Shown one piece after another: positions 1-4,344 of a DNA stretch of 5,263 nt. The position numbers and the translations under genes were made by a program. Within the stretch, counting starts at the first letter, position 1. Every line of letters begins with the position of its first letter. The notes beneath the pieces were generated by a model. The model was not told where the DNA came from. It searched no databases and worked only from the letters and a program-made list of their open reading frames with translations. Source of the stretch: Synergistaceae bacterium (GTDB lineage Bacteria; Synergistota; Synergistia; Synergistales; Synergistaceae); the NCBI GenBank assembly GCA_031290815.1, contig JAISLO010000092.1, positions 1 to 5,263 on the forward strand, written 5' to 3'.

Positions 1-412
1 CGCAGACCTTCCGGCCACGGATCAGGACGTCGTTCGGCCACTTTATCGACACGCCGTCCTCCATGCCGCGCAGGGATTTTCTTATAGTCCGGGCGACGGC
101 CAAGGAAGCCGCAAGACCCAACAATTGGGCATATTGCGCCTCCATCTCCGGCCTCAGTATCACGGAGAAGGTCAGGTCCTTGCCCGGTATGGACTGCCAT
201 CCGCGGTCGCGCCTTCCTCGGCCTGCGCTTTGAAAGTCGGTCACGTACACGCTCCAGCCCGGCTCGCCGCTTCGGGCGGCGTCCTTGGCGGCCGTCTGGG
301 TTGACGGCATCTCCGGCGCCGAGTGAATGGCGGCCTCGCTCAGAGCGCCGGATAAAAACTTCCTCGTCTCGGACCAATCGACCGGATCGGGTCTTTCTTT
401 AAGCCCGCCCAT
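1..412 (-). CDS. birA: Biotin-[acetyl-CoA-carboxylase] ligase, C-terminus cut by window edge
   Basis: This gene codes for a biotin-protein ligase, which makes biotinyl-5'-AMP from biotin and ATP and transfers the biotin to a lysine of biotin carrier proteins in the cytoplasm. About 137 residues are visible. Family signatures seen are S-T-Q at residues 37-39 (the usual STN/STQ biotin-site motif), the nucleotide-binding loop GRGRRDRGW at 64-72, and KWPNDV at 124-129 followed by GRKVC, which normally continues as G-I-L. Only about 35 residues precede the catalytic domain, so there is no N-terminal winged-helix: this is the monofunctional type, not the BirA repressor type. An ATG at 427 would add five residues but has no SD. 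The ATG at 412 has GGGGGA seven nt upstream and is preferred. It is the last visible gene of the leftward cluster, 33 nt after the ArsC/Spx-like gene. The remainder of the catalytic domain and the usual C-terminal domain lie outside the window. Confidence 0.92.
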   Translation of the reverse strand, partial: MGGLKERPDPVDWSETRKFLSGALSEAAIHSAPEMPSTQTAAKDAARSGEPGWSVYVTDFQSAGRGRRDRGWQSIPGKDLTFSVILRPEMEAQYAQLLGLAASLAVARTIRKSLRGMEDGVSIKWPNDVLIRGRKVC

Positions 413-419
413 ATCCTGT

Positions 420-425
420 TCCCCC
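420..425 (-). promoter_or_regulatory. Shine-Dalgarno site selecting the birA start at 412
   Basis: GGGGGA lies 7 nt before the ATG at 412. The upstream in-frame ATG at 427 has only a T-rich, SD-free leader (its own G is part of this GGGGGA run), so the site argues for the shorter protein. Confidence 0.5.
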
Positions 426-445
426 ATAAAACGGCGTTTACGCGA

Positions 446-805
446 CTATGAAGACGCTTCGAACCACTTGCGCCACTCCGCCGGCTTGAAACCAACCAGG
501 ACAAATTTACTGTCAACGAGAATGGGACGCTTCACCATGAGCCCGTCCGAAGCCAACAGAGCGATTTGTTTGGACTCGGCCATCTCCGGCAGCTTGGAGG
601 CGAGTTCCATGCTTCTGTATAATCTGCCGCTCGTATTGAAAAATTTCCTCAAAGGGACTCCGCTCAGCGCATACCATTTCTTTAGTTCCTTGGCGTTAGG
701 GTTATTCTCCTTTATGTCTCGGAACTCATATTTTATTTCATGATCGTCGAGCCAGGCCTGCGCCTTCTTACAGGTTGTGCACTTCGGATGGCAGAGAAAC
801 AACAT
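446..805 (-). CDS. ArsC/Spx-family thioredoxin-fold protein (arsenate reductase-like)
   Basis: This is a 119-residue member of the ArsC/Spx/YffB family, small cytoplasmic proteins with a thioredoxin fold. Seen in the sequence: MLFLCHPKCTTCKKAQAWLD at the N-terminus with a CxxC (CTTC) redox motif at residues 9-12, then the family segments FRDIKENNP, VPLRKFFNTSG, and a C-terminal LMVKRPILV, whose Arg-Pro pair is the conserved cis-Pro region, followed by GFKPAEW. Length is normal for the family (about 110-130). A CxxC rather than a lone Cys resembles Spx/MgsR and YusI-like members more than the plasmid ArsC arsenate reductases. No ars genes are adjacent, so arsenate detoxification is not supported by context. 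Redox regulation or a thiol-oxidoreductase role is possible but unproven. An upstream in-frame GTG at 820 was rejected because the SD lies inside that extension. The gene follows the histidine phosphatase by 53 nt. Confidence 0.88.
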   Translation of the reverse strand: MLFLCHPKCTTCKKAQAWLDDHEIKYEFRDIKENNPNAKELKKWYALSGVPLRKFFNTSGRLYRSMELASKLPEMAESKQIALLASDGLMVKRPILVDSKFVLVGFKPAEWRKWFEASS

Positions 806-812
806 ATCACAA

Positions 813-818
813 CACCTC
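813..818 (-). promoter_or_regulatory. Shine-Dalgarno site fixing the start of the ArsC/Spx-like gene
   Basis: GAGGTG is placed 7 nt before the ATG at 805. It overlaps the first codons of the longer GTG-initiated reading (820), so translation almost certainly starts at 805. Confidence 0.75.
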
Positions 819-858
819 ACTATAGATTAGTATTGAAGAACATGAACCGCTGCGCCGG

Positions 859-1527
859 TCATCGGTCCGGCATCGATCGCAGCCCCGCCGCCGTTGGGTC
901 TGGAAACCAGTTGTAGCGAACGAGCCTGTAATTTCCCCACCTGGCTGCAGCATCCCCGAAACGCCTCTCGATTATGTGCAGCCCGCAGTAATCGTGCGCG
1001 TAGTTGAAGATGCCGCCGATCGGCAGTCCGAACATATCCGACACGATGCTCCACAGGATTCCGGCGTGAGCGACCAGCAGGATGCGTTCGAGGCCTGGCG
1101 AATCGTTTATTATCCTGTCGAACGCCTTGACGCCCCTCTCTTGAAGGCGGACGAACGACTCCCCCCCGAGGGGAGCTACGTTCGCGATATCCCTCCCGCG
1201 CCTGAGGAACTCGTCCCTGAAACGAATCTCGACATCGTCCACCGGAAGGCCCTCCCAGTAGCCCATGTGTATCTCCCGCAGGCCCTGGTCCTGTTCGACC
1301 TCGCAGGCATTCTCCCTCTGGGCCTCCGCCACGATCTCCGCGGTTCGCACAGCCCGCAGGAGGTCGCTGGATACGATACGCTGCATCCCGGTGTTCTCCA
1401 GAGCCAGGCCGGCCCGTCTCGCTTGGTCCTCGCCTGCGGCCGAAAGAGGATAGTCGGTCTGTCCGTACACATAATCCCTGTCGTCCGGAAATTCAGGCAT
1501 GCCGTGCCGCATCATAAAGATCAACAT
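859..1527 (-). CDS. Histidine phosphatase family protein (CobC/GpmB-like)
   Basis: This is a 222-residue phosphatase of the histidine phosphatase superfamily, cytoplasmic, using a phospho-histidine intermediate. Residues seen: the RHG motif at 7-9 with catalytic His8; SSDLLRAVRTAE around 53-64 with the phosphate-binding Arg58; the acid/base Glu85 in LREIHMGYWEG; GGES at 121-124; and the second catalytic His154 in VAHAG. The branch with L-x-E-x-x-x-G-x-W-E-G contains alpha-ribazole phosphatase (CobC), GpmB-like and broad-specificity phosphatases; substrate cannot be read from sequence. No cobalamin genes are nearby, so a CobC name would be unsafe. The ATG at 1527 is the only plausible start: an in-frame stop lies eight codons upstream, and the next ATGs would cut the first beta strand. 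Its best SD-like run, GGGGAG (1541-1546), is 13 nt away, farther than ideal, so expression may be weak. It sits 87 nt after the dipeptidase gene. Confidence 0.88.
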   Translation of the reverse strand: MLIFMMRHGMPEFPDDRDYVYGQTDYPLSAAGEDQARRAGLALENTGMQRIVSSDLLRAVRTAEIVAEAQRENACEVEQDQGLREIHMGYWEGLPVDDVEIRFRDEFLRRGRDIANVAPLGGESFVRLQERGVKAFDRIINDSPGLERILLVAHAGILWSIVSDMFGLPIGGIFNYAHDYCGLHIIERRFGDAAARWGNYRLVRYNWFPDPTAAGLRSMPDR

Positions 1528-1614
1528 TTTACCACGCTCGCTCCCCGGTCAAGTATTTAACCTGCCAAGTTTACATCAACAAAGCGCCGGTGTGAACATA
1601 TAAATACTCGCCCG
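1528..1614 (-). other. Intergenic gap with 8-bp inverted repeat inside the leftward cluster
   Basis: This 87-nt gap between the dipeptidase stop and the phosphatase start is the longest within the leftward cluster. It holds a perfect 8-bp inverted repeat, AGTATTTA at 1552-1559 and TAAATACT at 1601-1608, 41 bp apart. A second imperfect pair nests inside it (GTTTACA at 1569-1575 and TGTGAAC at 1590-1596, one mismatch). In a leftward transcript the outer arms could pair as a long-looped hairpin. No U-run follows, so it is not a classical terminator. A regulatory or RNA-processing role is inference. Confidence 0.35.
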
Positions 1615-2649
1615 TTATCCGATCACCTCTTTGTATACCCTGCGGAAGTTGAGGCCGATTATCCGGCGTATGCTCTCGTCCTTGTATCCGTTCTTCATGA
1701 GAACGGCCACAAGCTCTGGCAGCGCTTCGTGCCCGCAGAGCGAATCGTAACTCTCTATGCTGGGCGGCGTGACATGATAGCTGGCGAGCCTGTCGCAGAA
1801 GTCCAGGCCCAGCCCGACGTGCTCGTCGCCGACGAGTTTCACGATATGATCGATGTGCCGGCACAGATCCTCAGCGCCGATGTCGTCCCTCTTGTCAGAT
1901 GAGACGAACGCGCTGCACGCGTTCATGCCGATGACGCCGCCGCGGCTTGCCACGAGCTTTGTCTGCTCGTCGGTCAGATTCCTCATGGACGGCACTAACG
2001 AACGGCAGTTGGAGTGCGACGCGATGAACGGTTTTTTCGTGAACCTTGCGACGTCCTCCACTCCCTCGTCGTTCAGGTGGCTGATGTCTATGAGCATACC
2101 CAACGCCTCTGCCTCCTCTGCGACCTCGACGCCGAACGCCGTCAGCCCCCCCTTCCTGCCCTCCTTCAACGGGTTGAAGGAACAGCCGTCCGCCGCATAA
2201 TTGCGCCTGCTCCAAGCGAGCCCCACGGCTCTCACCCCAAGCCTGTGAAATATCTTGAGAAGCAACGGATCGCTGCCAAGCGGCTCGACTCCCTCGAAGG
2301 ATATCAGGACGCCGGTTTTTCCCGCCAGGTTCGCGTCTTCTACCTCCCCCACGGTCGTGCAGAGGGAGAACAACTCCGGCGATTCATCATGCTCCCCATA
2401 GAGGGACGAGATCTGGTCCAGGGCCTTGCGAAGGGCCATCTCCGGCAGATTGAAGGAGTGTATGAAGAGCGACGAGACGACGCAGTTCCACCCGCCGGCC
2501 CGAATCGGCCCGTCGTGGAGCTCCTCGTAGACGCGCCTCTTCCCCTGCTCTCTCCTGTCGTTCAGGTCCAGCGCCAGGTCGAAGTGAGCGTCCATGGCGA
2601 ACGATTCCGCTATGAGTTCACGGGCGGATCTGAGGAGTCCGTCGTCCAT
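1615..2649 (-). CDS. Membrane dipeptidase homologue, peptidase family M19
   Basis: This is a 344-residue metallopeptidase of family M19 (renal/membrane dipeptidase), an amidohydrolase-type barrel with two zinc ions that hydrolyses dipeptides, often including D-residue-containing ones. All five metal-ligand positions are visible: His22 and Asp24 in MDAHFD, the bridging Glu119 in SFEGVEPL, His191 in IDISHL, and His212 in ASHSNCRSL. The segment GVRAVGLAWSRRNYAADG (138-155) is the usual substrate-side loop. The late Asp motif reads GLGLDFCD (279-286) in place of the more common GSDFDG, and the C-terminus ends with the expected G-L-N-F-x-R-V. Length is typical for bacterial members. No signal peptide or transmembrane segment is present, so the enzyme is probably cytoplasmic despite the family name. 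The ATG at 2649 follows the gpmA stop by 2 nt, with an SD-like AAGGCG 8 nt upstream inside gpmA, which suggests translational coupling. Natural substrate is unknown; peptide catabolism is a reasonable guess. Confidence 0.93.
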   Translation of the reverse strand: MDDGLLRSARELIAESFAMDAHFDLALDLNDRREQGKRRVYEELHDGPIRAGGWNCVVSSLFIHSFNLPEMALRKALDQISSLYGEHDESPELFSLCTTVGEVEDANLAGKTGVLISFEGVEPLGSDPLLLKIFHRLGVRAVGLAWSRRNYAADGCSFNPLKEGRKGGLTAFGVEVAEEAEALGMLIDISHLNDEGVEDVARFTKKPFIASHSNCRSLVPSMRNLTDEQTKLVASRGGVIGMNACSAFVSSDKRDDIGAEDLCRHIDHIVKLVGDEHVGLGLDFCDRLASYHVTPPSIESYDSLCGHEALPELVAVLMKNGYKDESIRRIIGLNFRRVYKEVIG

Positions 2650-2651
2650 GG

Positions 2652-3398
2652 CTACTTCGCCTTGCCCTGGTTTGCAACCGCCGCCTCGGCCGCCGCGATT
2701 GCCTCCCGGTCCCCTATGTAAGCGTGGGATATCGGTTTTATATCGTCGTCGAGTTCGTAGACAAGGGGAATCCCTGTCGGTATGTTCAGCTCCAGGATAT
2801 CCTTATTGGAGACGTTGTCCAGATGTTTGACCAGCGCGCGGAGGCTGTTCCCGTGAGCCGCGATTATCAGTTTTCGCCCGGCCCTTATCTCCGGGACTAT
2901 GACGTCGTTCCAATACGGAACGACCCTCGCGACAGTGTCCTCCAGGCACTCTCCGGCTGGTATCTCGCTCACTGCGAGACCGGCGTACCTCGGGTCTTTG
3001 GCCGGATAGCGATCATCGCCGCGTTCGAGGAGCGGAGGACGGACATCGTAGCTGCGCCGCCATATCTTGACCTGGTCATCCCCATATTTCGCGGCGGTCT
3101 CTGACTTGTTCAGCCCCTGCAACGCGCCGTAGTGACGCTCGTTGAGCCGCCATGAGAAGGTGGTCGGTATCCACATCCGATCCATCTCCTCCAGGGTGAG
3201 CCAAAGCGTCTTGATCGCCCGTTTCAGAACGGACGTGAACGCCATGTCGAACGAAAAACCCTCCTTCAAGAGCGCGGCCCCGGCCGCCCTCGCCTCCGAT
3301 ACGCCCTTCTCCGACAGAGGCACATCCGTCCAGCCGGTAAAACGATTCTCCTTGTTCCACGCGCTTTCGCCGTGGCGCAGCAGTACAACTTTATACAT
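2652..3398 (-). CDS. gpmA: 2,3-bisphosphoglycerate-dependent phosphoglycerate mutase
   Basis: This gene codes for the cofactor-dependent phosphoglycerate mutase that interconverts 3-phosphoglycerate and 2-phosphoglycerate in glycolysis and gluconeogenesis. The 248 residues match the usual bacterial GpmA length (about 250). Seen: LLRHGESAWN (6-15) with catalytic His9, FTGWTDVPLSEKG (20-32), SVLKRAIKTLW with Arg60, the acid/base Glu87 in LNERHYGALQGLNK, and the second catalytic His182 in AAHGNSLRAL. The NERHYG signature and full length separate it from the general phosphatase downstream. The frame stays open to an ATG at 3476, but those 26 extra residues would overlap the predicted -10 box and match nothing in the family. 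The ATG at 3398 has a strong SD and is preferred. A short Ala-rich tail (236-248) ends the protein. It is the first gene of the leftward cluster, with its own promoter at 3477-3504. Confidence 0.96.
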   Translation of the reverse strand: MYKVVLLRHGESAWNKENRFTGWTDVPLSEKGVSEARAAGAALLKEGFSFDMAFTSVLKRAIKTLWLTLEEMDRMWIPTTFSWRLNERHYGALQGLNKSETAAKYGDDQVKIWRRSYDVRPPLLERGDDRYPAKDPRYAGLAVSEIPAGECLEDTVARVVPYWNDVIVPEIRAGRKLIIAAHGNSLRALVKHLDNVSNKDILELNIPTGIPLVYELDDDIKPISHAYIGDREAIAAAEAAVANQGKAK

Positions 3399-3406
3399 GT
3401 GACGAT

Positions 3407-3415
3407 CTCCCTCCC
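3407..3415 (-). promoter_or_regulatory. Shine-Dalgarno site fixing the gpmA start
   Basis: The run GGGAGGGAG ends 8 nt before the ATG at 3398, a near-optimal distance. It rules in favour of the 248-residue GpmA over the longer 274-residue reading. Confidence 0.85.
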
Positions 3416-3445
3416 GTAAGTGATCCGATATGGTCCGCTCCAAAG

Positions 3446-3468
3446 AACCGCGCCGCCATGGCGCGATC
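3446..3468 (-). other. GC-rich hairpin at the predicted 5' end of the gpmA transcript
   Basis: On the minus strand, GATCGCGCC and GGCGCGGTT can form a 9-bp stem (six GC pairs, one A-U and two G-U wobbles) around a 5-nt ATGGC loop. With the predicted start point near 3470 the hairpin would sit at nucleotides 2 to 25 of the message. No U-tract follows, so it is not a terminator. A 5' hairpin of this kind often protects mRNA from degradation; that role here is inference. The same sequence contains the palindrome CGCCATGGCG (3454-3463), which could instead be a protein-binding site. Confidence 0.45.
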
Positions 3469-3476
3469 TGAGACAA

Positions 3477-3504
3477 AGTATATCCCCTGAGGTTTTTTTT
3501 TCAA
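3477..3504 (-). promoter_or_regulatory. Sigma70-type promoter of the gpmA cluster
   Basis: On the minus strand the -35 box TTGAAA (3504-3499, 5 of 6 to consensus) and the -10 box TATACT (3482-3477, 5 of 6) are separated by 16 bp containing an A-tract. Transcription would start near 3470, giving a leader of about 70 nt before gpmA. Confidence 0.7.
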
Positions 3505-3561
3505 CCATTTCATCACTTTGCTAAGATTACAGAGGGCGATGTCAAAGCGTGGGCTCGGTCA

Positions 3562-3590
3562 TTTACGTTTTTTTAGGCGGCAGTTATAAT
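3562..3590 (+). promoter_or_regulatory. Sigma70-type promoter of the alkD-like/GH18 transcript
   Basis: A perfect -10 box TATAAT (3585-3590) lies 17 bp after TTTACG (3562-3567, 4 of 6 to TTGACA). The predicted start point is near 3597, leaving a leader of about 23 nt that carries a strong SD. Confidence 0.75.
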
Positions 3591-3593
3591 AGC

Positions 3594-3605
3594 GTCACGA
3601 GTGAC
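3594..3605 (+). promoter_or_regulatory. Operator-like palindrome over the predicted start point
   Basis: GTCAC-GA-GTGAC has perfect 5-bp arms with a 2-bp spacer, too short to form a hairpin, and lies 4 bp downstream of the -10 box. Its position would suit a repressor site. It is short enough to occur by chance. Confidence 0.3.
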
Positions 3606-3608
3606 ACA

Positions 3609-3616
3609 GGGAGGTG
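3609..3616 (+). promoter_or_regulatory. Shine-Dalgarno site of the alkD-like gene
   Basis: GGGAGGTG precedes two adjacent ATGs (3620 and 3623); GGAGG is 5 and 8 nt from them. The upstream in-frame GTG at 3614 overlaps this site and is excluded as a start. Confidence 0.75.
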
Positions 3617-3619
3617 CTC

Positions 3620-4342
3620 ATGATGAAAACACGGGCTTGCGAAATAATCGATAAGCTGAACGATATGGCCGAGTTGAAAGACGATCTTTCCGAGTCCAAG
3701 CGAGGACAATTGGACTTGTTCGGAATACGCGACATGCGTTTTCTCGACATCCCGCACGATAAACTCATCTCGCTCGCGGAGGAGATAGGTTACCCCAGTC
3801 ATGACATCGCCGTCGAGCTCTGGAAGAGCAATCAGTACGAGGCAAAGATACTGTCGTGCATGCTGAGCGATCCGAACGAGATAACGGAAAAACAGGCGGA
3901 CGACCTTGCGGAGGGGCTGAGTTCGTGGATGCTCAGGGAGTACTTTTGCGGAAAAATACTGTGGAAGCTTCCGTTCGCCCTGAAGAAGGCGGCCGAATGG
4001 GCGGACTCCGAGACGGAGGCGGTGCTGTGCGCCGGGTTCAACCTCATGGCGTCGATCGCCAGTCACACGTCGGAGATGATAGCAAAATGCGAACCGGGTT
4101 TTTTCGACAACGCGCTCTTTCTCGCCAGGAAACACGCGGCAGACATCAGGCCCGCAGTGATGAAGTCCATCAGCTCGGCGCTGGCCATGATCGGCAGGAT
4201 CAACAGAAGCTGGCACGAAGCGGCAATCGAAACCGCTGACGAGATAGCCATGCAGCGGTCGACATCCGCCCGCTGGGTTGCGTCTCAGGCGCTGGGCGAA
4301 CTGATGAGCACCAGGGTGTCGAGCTTGTTCGGGGAGGGATAG
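3620..4342 (+). CDS. DNA alkylation repair (AlkD-like) HEAT-repeat protein, active site altered
   Basis: This is a 240-residue all-helical protein of the AlkD-like DNA alkylation repair family (PF08713 type). The best-studied members are HEAT-repeat glycosylases that remove positively charged alkylpurines such as 7-methylguanine. Recognisable family blocks are SHDIAVELWKSNQYEAKIL (60-78), SDPNEITEKQADDLAEGLSS (83-102), CAGFNLMASIASH (137-149), the ADIRPAVMKSI region (174-184), IGRINRSWHEAAI (191-203) and STSARWVASQALGEL (214-228). The Trp of the S-W motif is kept (Trp103), but the usual catalytic Asp four residues later reads Glu107, and the Trp usually expected in the V-N-W-A-L-R block reads Ser186. 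These assignments come from memory of the family pattern. Base-excision activity is therefore uncertain; a DNA-binding or structural role is possible. It has its own promoter and reads into the GH18 gene, with which it has no obvious functional link. The start could equally be the ATG at 3623. Confidence 0.85.
   Translation: MMKTRACEIIDKLNDMAELKDDLSESKRGQLDLFGIRDMRFLDIPHDKLISLAEEIGYPSHDIAVELWKSNQYEAKILSCMLSDPNEITEKQADDLAEGLSSWMLREYFCGKILWKLPFALKKAAEWADSETEAVLCAGFNLMASIASHTSEMIAKCEPGFFDNALFLARKHAADIRPAVMKSISSALAMIGRINRSWHEAAIETADEIAMQRSTSARWVASQALGELMSTRVSSLFGEG
4331..4337 (+). promoter_or_regulatory. Shine-Dalgarno site for the GH18 gene
   Basis: GGGGAGG lies in the last codons of the alkD-like gene. 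Seven nt after it stands an ATA codon (4345) in frame with the hydrolase. The placement is what would be expected for a normal start codon and is the main reason for choosing 4345. Confidence 0.6.
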
Positions 4343-4344
4343 AT

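Noticed and set aside
327..743. A 138-codon plus-strand reading frame
   Set aside because: It runs antisense over both birA and the ArsC/Spx-like gene, which have clear motifs.
819..846. Promoter-like TTCATG and TATAGT boxes on the minus strand before the ArsC/Spx-like gene
   Set aside because: The implied start point (about 812) would fall past the SD, removing the ribosome site, and the -35 box matches only 3 of 6.
976..1560. A 194-codon plus-strand reading frame
   Set aside because: It is antisense to the histidine phosphatase gene, has no SD and no recognisable domain.
1530..1590. Weak promoter-like TTGTTG and TAAATA boxes with 17-bp spacing before the histidine phosphatase
   Set aside because: Each box matches only 3 of 6 positions, no better than chance in this AT-richer gap.
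2014..2721. A 235-codon plus-strand reading frame
   Set aside because: It lies antisense across the M19 dipeptidase gene, whose metal-ligand motifs are intact. The translation shows no family pattern, and long antisense frames are common in GC-rich genes.
3399..3476. 26-residue N-terminal extension of GpmA starting at 3476
   Set aside because: It would start at the edge of the -10 box, upstream of the predicted transcript start, and a strong SD sits before the ATG at 3398.
3483..3504. Possible rho-independent terminator at the T-run
   Set aside because: The bases before the T-tract form only a 2-3 bp stem and no plus-strand gene ends there; the tract fits as the spacer of the gpmA promoter.
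3518..3545. Perfect TTGACA on the minus strand as a second gpmA promoter
   Set aside because: The only -10 at a fitting distance is TAGCAA (3 of 6). The TTGAAA/TATACT pair closer to gpmA is far better.
3584..4216. A 210-codon minus-strand reading frame
   Set aside because: It is antisense to the alkD-like gene and overlaps that gene's promoter; its sequence is rich in Arg/His in the manner of shadow frames.
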